Shown piece after piece: positions 8,334 through 17,279 of a DNA stretch of 64,000 nt. Position 1 is the stretch's first letter; each line of letters starts with the position of its first letter. The translations under genes were made by a program, and so were the position numbers. The stretch comes from Microcoleus sp036704825 (GTDB lineage Bacteria > Cyanobacteriota > Cyanobacteriia > Cyanobacteriales > Microcoleaceae): positions 71,965 through 135,964 of the forward strand of contig JAUBSN010000006.1 of NCBI GenBank assembly GCA_036704825.1. The letters run 5' to 3'. The notes under the pieces were generated by a model, which saw only the letters and a program-made list of their open reading frames with translations, did not search any database and was not told the origin of the DNA.

Positions 8334-9593
8334 CCAAGCAATCGGAAAAAGCGACCGATCGCTGTTGATTTATTTGCAGGCGCGGGCGGCATGACCCTGG
8401 GCTTTGAACAAGCAGGTTTTGATGTACTTGCATCAGTCGAAATTGACCCTATTCACTGCGCCACACACGAGTTTAATTTCCCGCTGTGTTCTATTCTGTG
8501 CAAAGATGTCACACAGCTTACGGGTTCGGAAATTCGGAAAAAATCGGCGATCGGGCGGCGCGATATAGACGTAGTAATCAGCGGTTCGCCCTGTCAAGGA
8601 TTCTCCATGATGGGCAAGCGCGATGTGGACGACCCGCGAAATTCTCTAATTTTTCACTTTCAGCGCTTAGTTTTGGAGCTAAAACCCAAGTTTTTTGTAA
8701 TGGAAAATGTGCCGGGGATTGCATCAGGAGAACATAAAGAACTCCTGAAGCTTTTAATTAGCTATTTTCTGGAAGCAGGCTATCAAGTAGAAGAAAACTA
8801 TCAAGTTCTAAACGCCGTTCACTACGGAGTGCCGCAAGCTCGCAAACGATTGTTTTTGATGGGGTGCAAAGAAGGTTACGAACTACCCAAATACCCTCAG
8901 CAAACTACTATACTGCCGAAAAATAAAATTCATAAACGCTATAAAAAAATTAATTTACCTGCTGTCCCGACAGTTTGGGATGCGATTGGAGATTTGCCGG
9001 ATGTGGAAAAGTACAGCGAGTTGCTGCACCGAGATTGGGTAATGGCGGAGTACGGAAAGTGCAGCACTTATGCGAGTATAATGCGCGGAATTGATGGTTT
9101 GGATGATGATTATTCCTACGATCGCGAGTACGATCTACAAATCCTCTCTTGTAGTTTGCGAACTAAACATTCTCAGGAATGTATGGAAAGGTTTCAGGCG
9201 GCAAAACACGGCGAAAAAGAGCCGATCAGCCGTTTTTACAAGCTTCACCCCGACGGAGTTTGCAACACTCTCAGGGCGGGAACCGACAGGGCGAGGGGGG
9301 CTTATACTTCGCCGAGACCGATTCACCCGATCGCCCCTCGGTGCATTACTGTCCGGGAAGCTGCGCGGCTGCATTCCTATCCTGACTGGTTTAGATTTCA
9401 CGTTACAAAATGGCACGGTTTTCGCCAAGTCGGAAATTCTGTACCGCCGCTATTGGCGAAAGCTGTAGCAGCGCAGATTATTAGCGCTTTGGGCGTGGAA
9501 GCAATTAAGCCGAGTCTCAAGCTGACATGGGGAGATGATTTGCTGCTTAAACTGAATTGGTCGGAAGCAGAACAATATTATCTAAAAAGTTAA
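8331..9593 (+). CDS. DNA (cytosine-5-)-methyltransferase, orphan; possibly CGATCG-specific
   Basis: The 420-residue protein is a complete C5-cytosine methyltransferase. Motif I is DLFAGAGGMTLGFEQAGF (13-30). Motif IV is GSPCQGFSMMGKR with catalytic Cys88. Motif VI is MENVPG with Glu125, motif VIII is QARKRLF, and motifs IX/X end in ITVREAARLHSYPDWF and QVGNSVPPLLAKA. No restriction endonuclease gene lies beside it, so it is probably a solitary methylase. The spacing of motifs and the N-terminal sequence resemble the cyanobacterial CGATCG methyltransferase family (Synechocystis slr0214, M.Ssp6803I). That match is from memory, so the specificity is inference. It would fit the abundance of GCGATCGC in this DNA. 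The ATG lies within a duplicated 32-bp motif. Confidence 0.93.
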   Translation: MPSNRKKRPIAVDLFAGAGGMTLGFEQAGFDVLASVEIDPIHCATHEFNFPLCSILCKDVTQLTGSEIRKKSAIGRRDIDVVISGSPCQGFSMMGKRDVDDPRNSLIFHFQRLVLELKPKFFVMENVPGIASGEHKELLKLLISYFLEAGYQVEENYQVLNAVHYGVPQARKRLFLMGCKEGYELPKYPQQTTILPKNKIHKRYKKINLPAVPTVWDAIGDLPDVEKYSELLHRDWVMAEYGKCSTYASIMRGIDGLDDDYSYDREYDLQILSCSLRTKHSQECMERFQAAKHGEKEPISRFYKLHPDGVCNTLRAGTDRARGAYTSPRPIHPIAPRCITVREAARLHSYPDWFRFHVTKWHGFRQVGNSVPPLLAKAVAAQIISALGVEAIKPSLKLTWGDDLLLKLNWSEAEQYYLKS

Positions 9594-9971
9594 GAGTTAG
9601 ATTTAATTATCTCTAACGGGGAATGGGTGAGTAGTAAACCGCCCCCTGTATCAGTGGACACAATTCGATGACCCGCAGGAGATATCCCGCCTAGTTAAAC
9701 AAACCGACAATGTATTCCGACGGATTGTGCAGTTTTTTTAAGATGACAGCGGGGCAACTATTTCGACTACTGGTTTGCTATCCAAGGCGTAGCGATCGTC
9801 CTATACACCAAATAGCAACACCAACATCTAAATACTATTTAAGATTTTAGATTGTGAAAGTCTCCCGATAAAACATTTTGATAAATTTCGCTGAGTTTTG
9901 CAACAATTACGAGTCTTTTGGAATTCTAGAGCTATCGTGTAAAAAGTGTATTTTCAGGAGACTCAACTAAT
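9594..9971. other. Intergenic region, no gene seen
   Basis: This 378-bp gap between the methyltransferase and the BON gene has no supportable ORF. The last 100 bp are AT-rich and probably carry the promoter of the BON gene. An AGGAG Shine-Dalgarno lies at about 9956-9961, about ten bases before its ATG. I see no repeat or clear hairpin. Confidence 0.5.
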
Positions 9972-10316
9972 ATGGGTTGGTTTAAAAGACTGTTCGGACT
10001 CGAAAAGCCTGAAGCCCCGGCTGAACCGATGGCACAAGTAGTACAGCAAGCAGCACAAGCGCAATCCATCGCTCCTGCTAAAGTCGGCCCAGACGGAAAT
10101 TTTGACGAAAGTGGCTTAGCGAAGCGGGTTGCTTTAGCTTTTGACAGCGATGCAGAAGTTGCTGATATCGAGACTGTTTATGTGGCTCAGCTCAGCGGCA
10201 CGGTTGTTCTCAAAGGTCAAGTTCCCAGTCAGGCAATTCTCGACAAGTTGGTGGCGATCGCCTCTGCTGAAGAAGGTGCCACAGGCGTGCAAACCGATCA
10301 GGTGACAGTCGGCTAG
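9972..10316 (+). CDS. BON domain-containing protein, LysM-less, cytosolic
   Basis: This 114-residue protein has an N-terminal MGWFKRLFGLEKPE segment (amphipathic, possibly membrane-associating) and a Gln/Ala-rich linker. A BON-like domain runs from about 46 to 113: DESGLAKRVALAFDS…VADIETVYVAQLSGTVVLKGQVPSQAILDKLVAIA…GVQTDQVTV. BON domains bind phospholipids or mediate protein contacts in osmotic-stress proteins, and the function here is unknown. There is no signal peptide or LysM domain. A good AGGAG ribosome site precedes the ATG. A strong intrinsic terminator follows 60 bp after the stop, so it is probably a monocistronic transcript. Confidence 0.8.
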   Translation: MGWFKRLFGLEKPEAPAEPMAQVVQQAAQAQSIAPAKVGPDGNFDESGLAKRVALAFDSDAEVADIETVYVAQLSGTVVLKGQVPSQAILDKLVAIASAEEGATGVQTDQVTVG

Positions 10317-10376
10317 TTATTCGGAACCGAACCAGTTTCGCTCCGGGTGCTGCTCGAATCAGCCAAAAACTCGATT

Positions 10377-10399
10377 AAACCCGCTGCGGCGGGTTTTTT
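10377..10399 (+). terminator. Rho-independent terminator after the BON gene
   Basis: An eight-base-pair GC-rich stem (AAACCCGC / GCGGGTTT) with a TGCG tetraloop is followed directly by a T run. It is the cleanest intrinsic terminator in the window. Confidence 0.9.
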
Positions 10400-10558
10400 C
10401 TTGCCGTCTCCCCCTCAAAATATTAATTTTTGTAAAAACCAGCGATTTATCTAAAAAAACAGTATAATTGAATACAGAAAGTAAAAAAGTTTTAGCTACC
10501 AAAACCAAACCTGACCTGACTGCCCTTTTTATCTGGATAAATATAAGGATCAAAAAAT

Positions 10559-10930
10559 ATGAAACTCACTTATCGCGGCTCAAACTACGAGTACGACATT
10601 CCGACAGTTGATATGATCGAAGGCGAAGTGGCGGGCAAATACCGGGGCCAAAACTGGAACTATCGCTATCCGAGACACATTCCCAACCCCAAAAAATACG
10701 GCGGCCCAAACTATACCAAAAAGCGAGATTCTCAAACTCGCGATCGGGATGTCGCAGCAGCCCGCGCCTCAGCGGCGGTGGATTATTACCCAACAGTTGT
10801 GGAAGTGGCGCAAGTTCACCAGGCGAATATTTGCAATATTCTCGATCGTAGAAAGCAAGCAGCCAAGGCCAAGGGCGACGAAACACTGCTGCGCTTGCTA
10901 GAAATCGAGTCTAGACAGATGGTTTGTTAG
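10559..10930 (+). CDS. DUF4278 domain-containing protein
   Basis: The 123-residue product begins MKLTYRGSNYEYD, the hallmark opening of DUF4278, a small domain largely restricted to cyanobacteria and without known function. The continuation KYRGQNWNYRYPRHIPNPKKYGG also fits that family. The C-terminal half (60-123) is helical and charged (NICNILDRRKQAAKAKGDETLLRLLEIESRQMVC), possibly a coiled segment. There is no signal peptide. An AAGGA ribosome site precedes the ATG. It is convergent with rtcB, with a perfect 12-bp inverted repeat between them. Confidence 0.8.
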   Translation: MKLTYRGSNYEYDIPTVDMIEGEVAGKYRGQNWNYRYPRHIPNPKKYGGPNYTKKRDSQTRDRDVAAARASAAVDYYPTVVEVAQVHQANICNILDRRKQAAKAKGDETLLRLLEIESRQMVC

Positions 10931-10964
10931 AGAAAAGGATCAGAAAACAAAGCGTTTGTCAAGG

Positions 10965-10995
10965 GGGGGAAATCAAAAGTGGCTTGATTTCCCCC
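10965..10995. terminator. Inverted repeat between convergent DUF4278 and rtcB genes
   Basis: A perfect 12-bp stem (GGGGGAAATCAA / TTGATTTCCCCC) with a 7-nt loop lies 35 bp after the DUF4278 stop and about 50 bp beyond the rtcB stop. There is no strong T run on either side, so termination is plausible but not certain. Confidence 0.55.
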
Positions 10996-11048
10996 TCTTG
11001 CCATACAGCAGTTGTCAGATAGGTGAAGTACAAATAAACCAGTTTCTG

Positions 11049-12233
11049 TCACCCCTTGACACAAACCACCTGCTTCAAAGTCGCCACAACTTCCACCAAA
11101 TCCGACTGCTGACTCATCACCTCATCAATCGGCTTATAAGCCCCCGGAATTTCATCTAAAAATTGCTCATCTTTCCGGCACTCAACCCCCTCAGTCTGCC
11201 GTACAAAATCATCCAGAGTGAATACATTCTTCGCTTGATTGCGAGACATCAAGCGCCCAGCACCGTGACTGCAACTACAGTAGCTTTCAGCCTTTCCCTT
11301 CCCTTTAACAATGAAAGACTTCGCGCCCATCGAGCCCGGAATAATCCCGTAATCCTCTACATCCGCGCGCACGGCACCCTTGCGAGTCACATACACATCT
11401 TCGCCAAAATGCACCTCTTTTTCCGCGTAATTGTGGTGGCAATTCACCTCTAATAACGGCTTAACAGATTTGCCGCCCGCGACGTGCTTTTCTACAATTC
11501 GCTTAAACCGATTCATCATCACATCGCGATTAAAACGAGCATAATCTTGCGCCCACTGCAAATCGTGCCAGTAAGCCGCAAACTCCCGCGTACCCGCTAC
11601 AAAATAAGCTAAATCTTTGTCAGCCAGATTAATTTCTGCCAGTTTAGCTAAATCTTTAGCCGTCTCTATATGCTGCTGTGCGAGCAAATTTCCAATGCCG
11701 CGAGAACCGGAATGCAGCATCAGCCAAACAAAGTTTTCAGTATCAACGCAAACCTCAATAAAATGATTACCGCCGCCGAGGGAACCCATTTGTTTTAAGG
11801 CTTTATTGTTTTGATGCTGCACACCTTGATGAAGTTCCTTAAACTCGCCCCATCCTTGCCAGTTAGTGACAGTTTTTTCGACTTCCTTGTTTTCGGAAAA
11901 TCCGACAGGAATTGCGGCTTCGATATCGAGGCGAATTTGTTTGAGTTTGCCTTCTAATTTGTGAGCCTTGAATGGCATTTTAATGGCAGCCATCCCGCAG
12001 CCAATATCAACTCCGACAGCAGCCGGAACAATCGCTTCTTTTGTGGCAATTACTGAACCGACTAAAGCACCTTTTCCTAAATGTACATCGGGCATTAGGG
12101 CGACGTGTTTGAATACAAAGGGCAAAGATGCTACGTTGGCGGCCATCTTGGTTTCTTTTTCGCCCAGGGCGTGATTTGCCCAAGATAATACTGGTGGTTT
12201 TGGGGCTGATATGTCTAATTTTTCGTAGGGCAT
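11049..12233 (-). CDS. rtcB: RNA ligase RtcB family protein
   Basis: RtcB is a GTP- and Mn-dependent ligase that joins 2',3'-cyclic-phosphate or 3'-phosphate RNA ends to 5'-OH ends, in tRNA splicing or RNA repair. The 394-residue product shows the family landmarks: MPDVHLGKGALVGSVIA, the metal-binding GVDIGCGM cysteine motif, GSLGGGNHFIEV, MLHSGSRGIGN, and the guanylylated histidine motif YCSCSHGAGR. Length is near that of E. coli RtcB (408). No archease or RtcA gene is adjacent, so the local context says nothing about its RNA substrate. The ATG at 12233 is at the expected N-terminus (MPYEKL). Confidence 0.93.
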   Translation of the reverse strand: MPYEKLDISAPKPPVLSWANHALGEKETKMAANVASLPFVFKHVALMPDVHLGKGALVGSVIATKEAIVPAAVGVDIGCGMAAIKMPFKAHKLEGKLKQIRLDIEAAIPVGFSENKEVEKTVTNWQGWGEFKELHQGVQHQNNKALKQMGSLGGGNHFIEVCVDTENFVWLMLHSGSRGIGNLLAQQHIETAKDLAKLAEINLADKDLAYFVAGTREFAAYWHDLQWAQDYARFNRDVMMNRFKRIVEKHVAGGKSVKPLLEVNCHHNYAEKEVHFGEDVYVTRKGAVRADVEDYGIIPGSMGAKSFIVKGKGKAESYCSCSHGAGRLMSRNQAKNVFTLDDFVRQTEGVECRKDEQFLDEIPGAYKPIDEVMSQQSDLVEVVATLKQVVCVKG

Positions 12234-12332
12234 TTTTGTTTAAGTTTGTTATTTTGTAGTATTAATGTAACACAAAAATGCGATCGTGTCAAATGCACCT
12301 GACTGACTAATTTTAATAGGGTGTGTCAGCTT

Positions 12333-12524
12333 AACATCAAATGCAGCACCGATATTGTTTGTGAGTCCGACAGTCCGACAGGGAATGAATTCCCTGTCTC
12401 ATAGCTAAAGTCCTCTGAAAGAGGACTGAAATAGATCGCACTTCCCGTCAAAATCTACAGTCGGTTTTAACCGACTTTCGCTATGAGGCAGGGGTTTCAA
12501 CCCCTGTCGGACTGCGGGAAAGCG
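12333..12524. repeat. Four-hairpin dyad repeat element, copy A
   Basis: This is one of two near-identical ~195-bp copies (the other is at 13839-14032). It contains four inverted repeats: 12377-12398 (GACAGGGA…TCCCTGTC), 12409-12427 (AGTCCTCT…AGAGGACT), 12459-12476 (AGTCGGTT/AACCGACT) and 12489-12506 (CAGGGG…CCCCTG). The right half is a diverged inverted copy of the left half: each arm reads AGTC-stem-GACTTT, GCTATGAG, CAGGG-stem-CCCTGTCGG. It fills most of the gap between rtcB and the beta-propeller gene. Confidence 0.88.
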
Positions 12525-12570
12525 AGTCAAAAGCCAACACAGCACAAGAAGCGTTTTGTATTGGAAATCC

Positions 12571-13695
12571 TTAAGAAATGCCTAAAGATTGAATGAATAA
12601 TTTACTGTAAGGTGCGGATTCTTGTACCTTCGCCAGCGAACCAAACAGCTCTTTTCCCCCGAAGATAACTAATGTCTTCTGTTTAGACTCAGGCTTTTGA
12701 CTCGGCAGTTGTGAGTGAACCGAAAGAATCCTATCTGAATCAAATCTATAAAAGCAGTCCAAGTCGCTGCAAAGCCCTTCTTCCTCATTAAGATTAGGAT
12801 AAAGTTCTTGAGAAGGACGCGGTTCATGACCGCTTAAAATCAGTTCATCTAACATTTCCATTTTGTTAAGATCGATTAGATACATAAGTCCTTCATTAGT
12901 GTTAATTAGAAGGCGATCGTCCGATAGGTAGCACATAGAGTAATCAAAACTATCATCCGAATCAGGCCAAGGCCATTGGCATTGACCGAGGAGATTGCAG
13001 TCAGGAAAACTGAACCGACTGAGTTCTCTATTAGAATCATCGAGTACCAAAAATTCGCTACCTGCGGGGTGAAATACTGGAGGAGTTGTGTCCGCCAAAC
13101 ACGCAACCTCTACAGCATGAATCTTGATACCATCATCATAAAGCCAATAGACTTGCTGTCCGTCCTGACCGGCAGCAGCCCAAAGAGCTAAAATTTGGTT
13201 TTCCGGGTGCGGCTGAAACGAAAAGGTACTGCCACCAAAAGGGTCTTTGAGCAAAAACTTTCGCTGGATTTGCCATGAATTGGTATCGCGAATTTGAATT
13301 TCGACTTGATCGGATTCAATTAATTTCATGCACCAAAAACGCAAGCCGTCTGCATCAAACCAGCAATCCTGAAATCCATTCTCGTTATACAAATAATGCT
13401 TAACCGGAGGGTTAGGTAGCTGTTGTTCGTACACTAGCTGATTGTTTGCTGTCACAATTGCTAAATGATTGCCGTTTGCCATAATTGCTGCCAGCAAATC
13501 GCCTTTTGGACTAATCGCTAAACAGCTAATTTCGTCGGTAAGGTGGTATTCGTATTTTGGCGACAAGTTGCGATCTACTAAAGTGACTTTTTTGCAATCG
13601 CAACTTGTCGCCATACTCCACTCGGAATCAGTGCGTTGATTTATGGCTAAGATACCCCAGTCAATTTGTATTTCATATTTTGGTAAAATTAGCAT
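12571..13695 (-). CDS. WD40/beta-propeller-like protein of unknown function
   Basis: I do not recognise a named family for this 374-residue product. It has no signal peptide or membrane segment. Repeating blocks of about 40-50 residues look like propeller blades: hydrophobic strands followed by a turn, such as ISCLAISPKGDLLAAIMANGNHLAIVTANNQ, STFSFQPHPENQILALWAA and DRLLINTNEGLMYLIDLNKMEMLDEL. The ISPKGDLLA and FQPHPE motifs match WD40-like blades. The gene stands alone on the minus strand between two direct copies of the four-hairpin element, an arrangement that suggests it may have moved or been duplicated as a unit. A role in protein interaction is a guess from the fold. Confidence 0.7.
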   Translation of the reverse strand: MLILPKYEIQIDWGILAINQRTDSEWSMATSCDCKKVTLVDRNLSPKYEYHLTDEISCLAISPKGDLLAAIMANGNHLAIVTANNQLVYEQQLPNPPVKHYLYNENGFQDCWFDADGLRFWCMKLIESDQVEIQIRDTNSWQIQRKFLLKDPFGGSTFSFQPHPENQILALWAAAGQDGQQVYWLYDDGIKIHAVEVACLADTTPPVFHPAGSEFLVLDDSNRELSRFSFPDCNLLGQCQWPWPDSDDSFDYSMCYLSDDRLLINTNEGLMYLIDLNKMEMLDELILSGHEPRPSQELYPNLNEEEGLCSDLDCFYRFDSDRILSVHSQLPSQKPESKQKTLVIFGGKELFGSLAKVQESAPYSKLFIQSLGIS

Positions 13696-13752
13696 AAAGA
13701 TATTTCAGCGTAAATAAGCTCTATTTTAACTGAAATCTTGCAGCATTTATCG

Positions 13753-13812
13753 TAGGGTGCGTCAGTCTGGAATTTATCTTGGGGTGAGAAAATATGTACT
13801 GACGCACCTTAC
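13753..13812. repeat. Small inverted-repeat element (GGTGCGTC type)
   Basis: The arms GGTGCGTCAGT (13756-13766) and ACTGACGCACC (13798-13808) are perfectly complementary, with about 31 bp between. The bases outside (GTAG/TTAC) extend the match. The GGTGCGTC core recurs in the 48355-48414 element, so this is probably a non-autonomous dispersed element. Confidence 0.7.
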
Positions 13813-13838
13813 AGACTCATTCTAGGCGGTTCAACTGA

Positions 13839-14032
13839 ACATTAAATGCTGTACCGGTATTGTTTGTATATCCGACAGTCCGACAGGGAATGAATTCCCT
13901 GTCTCATAGCTAAAGTCCTCTGAAAGAGGACTGAAATAGATCGTATTTTCCCGTCAAAATCTACAGTCGGTTTTAACCGACTTTCGCTTTGAGGCAGGGG
14001 TTTAAACCCCTGCCGGATTGCGGGAAAGTGCG
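13839..14032. repeat. Four-hairpin dyad repeat element, copy B
   Basis: This is a second copy of the element at 12333-12524, in the same orientation. The core from TCCGACAGTCCGACAGGG to the GTCGGTTTTAACCGAC hairpin is almost unchanged. In the last hairpin the loop changes from TTTCAA to TTTAAA, and the trailing CTGTCGG becomes CTGCCGG, with the stem preserved. It ends about 20 bp from the stop codon of the RND permease gene. Confidence 0.88.
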
Positions 14033-14051
14033 TATTTTCTGACGCTACATT

Positions 14052-17000
14052 TTACAAATTCGGAGTCTTTCTCCCCGCCTTCTGTACAGGAATAGCAACC
14101 GCCTGCGGTTTCTTATTCCCTGCAAACATCCCGAAGAAGTCGTGCAGCAAAATATAGAAACACGGAATAATAAACAGCGTCAGCAGCGTCGCCAGCGACA
14201 AACCGGAAAACACCACCACACCCAAAGGTTGCAAGAATTCCGAACCGTCTCCAATGCCCAAAGCTAGGGGAAATAAACCCAAAACAGTGGTAATAGTTGT
14301 CATCAAAATCGGACGCAAGCGCTGAGGGGCCGCCCTGAGAATTGCTGTGGCGCGATCGACCTTTTCATCTTCCAGAATTTGGTTCGCCAACTCCACCATA
14401 ATAATCGCATTATTTACCACAATTCCCACCAGCAAAATCGCCCCCACAATCACCGTTGCGCCGATCGCAGTTTTAGTCGCATACAGCCCGAAAATCCCCC
14501 CAGCCAAAGCCAGCGGCACCGTCAGCATAATCACCAGCGGATCGACAAGCGAATTGTACTGCACCGCCATCACCACAAATACCAAAAACGCCGCCAAAGA
14601 ACCCAAAACAATCAGCGAACTTTGCAATTCTCGGTTAGTTTCCGCCGCCGAACTCGGTATAACTCGCACTCCCGGCGGCAATTTGATTTCCGACAAAACT
14701 GCATCCACTTGTTTCAAAGCATCGCCCAAACTCGCGCCCTTATTAACATTCCCAGCAATCATGAAAACTTGGCGCTGGTTAAGCCTTTGAATTTCCCCAG
14801 GGGCTTTTCCCAGTTCAATATTCGCCACATCGCTCAAGCGGATAATGCTGTTATCCCTAGCAGTTAAAGGGATAAATTTTAGTGCAGAAATCGATTGAAC
14901 AGAAGCGCGATCGAACTGTACCCGCACATCAACCAAACGGTTTCCCCGCTGCAATTGCGTGGGAACAGAACCTTGAATTGCTGTCTGAATCGCCTCTCCA
15001 ATTTGCCTCGCATTTAACCCGTAGATTTCCGCTTGTTCCCAGTTGGGGCGAATCTGCACTTCCGGCTGCTGCGGGTCTGCATCCGGGCGAAAAGTAGCTA
15101 AATTTACCTTCCGATCCAAAGTAGCCAATATCTCCCGGCCGGCTTGCTGCAATATTTGTTCGTTTTCGCCCTGAAGCAGGACATCAACTTCAGCGCCGCG
15201 CACTGGCGAATTAGTTAAGATCAAACCCCGCACATTTTCTGGATTCAGGCGCAAACGAGTATTTTTGGGCAAATCAATTTTTTGATTCAATTCTTGCGTA
15301 ACTCGCTGCACAAAATCCAATGTATTGGTGCCAGGTTTCAGTGTAATGTTGCAACTGCCGCGCAGCACATTCTCAACCGTATTGTTGCCGAACAACAGGC
15401 CGCCCACTGTCGTCAAAGTGTATAGAGTTTCTGGTTGGCTGAGGATAATTTTATCCGCTTCTGCCATGATTTTTTGGTTGGTTGCCAAATTTGTCCCCGC
15501 AGGAAACAAAGCAAACAATCTCGCTTGGCCGGTATTAATTCTGGGCAATATTTCCTGGGGGATTTGACCGGCCATCAGCCAACTGCCGCCGCCCAATCCA
15601 ATAATCGCTACTGCAATGATAATCAACCGCCACCGCACTATGCCCGATAAAAATTTACCGTAACCGGCGGTAGCATTGGTAAAAGCTCGATCGAATGCGC
15701 GCAGCGGCCAAAACTTGCTCAAACCGCTGGATACCCGCAGCGCTAGCAGTCGAGAAGCCATCATCGGTACAACTGTCAATCCGACAATCAGAGAGGCCGC
15801 GACGGAGAAGCTGATGGTGAGAATTAATTCGTTGAAAAGTAAGGCAACTAAGCCGCCTATTAGCAAAAATGGCAGTACGGCAACTAAGTTAGTGATGGTG
15901 GAAGCCAATAAAGCTGATTCTAATTCTTGGCTGCTTTTTTCTGCTTGCTGGATCAACTGCTTGTTACTTAAACGCTGCTTGCCGTTGGCACTGTTTGTAT
16001 TGCTGGTTCCTTCGACAATATTCTCCAGCATCACGATCGAGTTATCGACCACAATTCCCACACCCAGCGCCAAACCTCCCAAACTAAAAACGTTCAGAGA
16101 TAAACCAAAAACTCCCATCAGGATAATCGCCATTAAAGTTGCGAGGGGAATTGCTATGACAATAATCAAAGTTTGGCGAAGGGAAGCGAGGAACAGCAAT
16201 ACAGATGCCCCGGCTAAAACAGCCCCGGTCAAACCAGAAAATAGGACGTTGCTAATAGAATCGCGGATGAACTTAGACTCGTCGAAGGTATTGACGATAG
16301 TCGTGCCTTCGGGAATTGCCCCGGATTCTTTTAATTCTTCTAGCCGCTTTTTGATGCCGTCTACAACTGAGATTGTATTCGCGTCCGGCTGCTTTTGAAT
16401 GCTAATTTTTACTGCTGATTTCTGATTGAGAAATACTTTAACTCGTTCTTCTTCTGTACCGTCAATTACCTGAGCAAAATCGCGCAAAAAAACTCGTCTT
16501 GGCGGATTGGAACCCGATGCTTGAAAAGAAATTTCCTGAATTTCTTTCGCATTCTGAAAGCGCCCGACGGTGCGGGTTAAAGGTTCCGCTGCTTCTTCCC
16601 GCAGCCGCCCGCCGGAAGTGTCGAGGTTGCGGGATTCGAGGGCTGATAAAACGTCTGAAATACTGACGCCTAAAGATTGCAAGCGATTTAAGTCAATATT
16701 TACTTGAATTTCTTCTTGTACGCCGCCGGCAACGTCAATTGCTGCTATTCCTGGAATTACGTTGAGTTCCCTGGATAATTCTTCGTCGGCAAATACGCGC
16801 AAATCAACTCCTTGCAAGGAGTTGGAAGTGAGGGCAAATTCGTAAATCGGCTGCTGGGAAGGGTCAACTTTGGAGAGAGTGGGCGATTCAACTGTATCGG
16901 GAAGTCGGTTGCGGATGCGGTTGACAGCGGCGGTGGCGTCGTTGAGGGCCTGGTCGATGTTGCCCCCCGGTCTGAAGAATAAATCGACGCTGACTTGTCC

Positions 17001-17279
17001 TTCGCGAGTTCGGGAGAAAACTTGCATGACGCCTTCAGTGGCGGAAAGTCCTTGTTCGAGGGGGCGGGTAACTTCGTCAACTGCTACTTCTGGGGAGACT
17101 CCGGGGGCGTTTAAGCGCACGCCGATGCGGGGATAGGTGATGGAGGGCAGCAAGTCAACGGGCAGTTGGGTGATGTAAAAAAAGCCCACGATTATAATAG
17201 CAAGTGTCAGCATCAGAGTGCCGATGTGGCGGCGGATAGCGGTCCCGCTAATACTGAATCCGGTTTTGTCGGGGGTCAT
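14052..17279 (-). CDS. RND-family multidrug/hydrophobe efflux permease (HAE1 type)
   Basis: This 1075-residue inner-membrane proton-driven pump belongs to the AcrB/HAE1 subfamily. It shows the N-terminal TM1 (LMLTLAIIIVGFFYITQLPVDLLPSITYP) and two large periplasmic loops rich in the APGVSPEVAVDEVTRPLEQ and NPENVRGLILTNSP type segments. Duplicated six-helix bundles include GVGIVVDNSIVMLEN in TM4 and VGIVVNNAIIMVELAN in TM10. One of the two TM4 aspartates of AcrB is Asn here (VVDN), as is common in this branch. No membrane-fusion protein or outer-membrane TolC gene flanks it, so its partners are encoded elsewhere. Substrate cannot be inferred. A four-hairpin repeat lies just beyond its stop. 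Confidence 0.93.
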   Translation of the reverse strand: MTPDKTGFSISGTAIRRHIGTLMLTLAIIIVGFFYITQLPVDLLPSITYPRIGVRLNAPGVSPEVAVDEVTRPLEQGLSATEGVMQVFSRTREGQVSVDLFFRPGGNIDQALNDATAAVNRIRNRLPDTVESPTLSKVDPSQQPIYEFALTSNSLQGVDLRVFADEELSRELNVIPGIAAIDVAGGVQEEIQVNIDLNRLQSLGVSISDVLSALESRNLDTSGGRLREEAAEPLTRTVGRFQNAKEIQEISFQASGSNPPRRVFLRDFAQVIDGTEEERVKVFLNQKSAVKISIQKQPDANTISVVDGIKKRLEELKESGAIPEGTTIVNTFDESKFIRDSISNVLFSGLTGAVLAGASVLLFLASLRQTLIIVIAIPLATLMAIILMGVFGLSLNVFSLGGLALGVGIVVDNSIVMLENIVEGTSNTNSANGKQRLSNKQLIQQAEKSSQELESALLASTITNLVAVLPFLLIGGLVALLFNELILTISFSVAASLIVGLTVVPMMASRLLALRVSSGLSKFWPLRAFDRAFTNATAGYGKFLSGIVRWRLIIIAVAIIGLGGGSWLMAGQIPQEILPRINTGQARLFALFPAGTNLATNQKIMAEADKIILSQPETLYTLTTVGGLLFGNNTVENVLRGSCNITLKPGTNTLDFVQRVTQELNQKIDLPKNTRLRLNPENVRGLILTNSPVRGAEVDVLLQGENEQILQQAGREILATLDRKVNLATFRPDADPQQPEVQIRPNWEQAEIYGLNARQIGEAIQTAIQGSVPTQLQRGNRLVDVRVQFDRASVQSISALKFIPLTARDNSIIRLSDVANIELGKAPGEIQRLNQRQVFMIAGNVNKGASLGDALKQVDAVLSEIKLPPGVRVIPSSAAETNRELQSSLIVLGSLAAFLVFVVMAVQYNSLVDPLVIMLTVPLALAGGIFGLYATKTAIGATVIVGAILLVGIVVNNAIIMVELANQILEDEKVDRATAILRAAPQRLRPILMTTITTVLGLFPLALGIGDGSEFLQPLGVVVFSGLSLATLLTLFIIPCFYILLHDFFGMFAGNKKPQAVAIPVQKAGRKTPNL

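Noticed and set aside
15676..16398. 240-codon plus-strand ORF antisense to the RND permease
   Set aside because: The sequence is rich in Lys/Thr/Ser/Ile with no motif and lies opposite a clear transporter gene.
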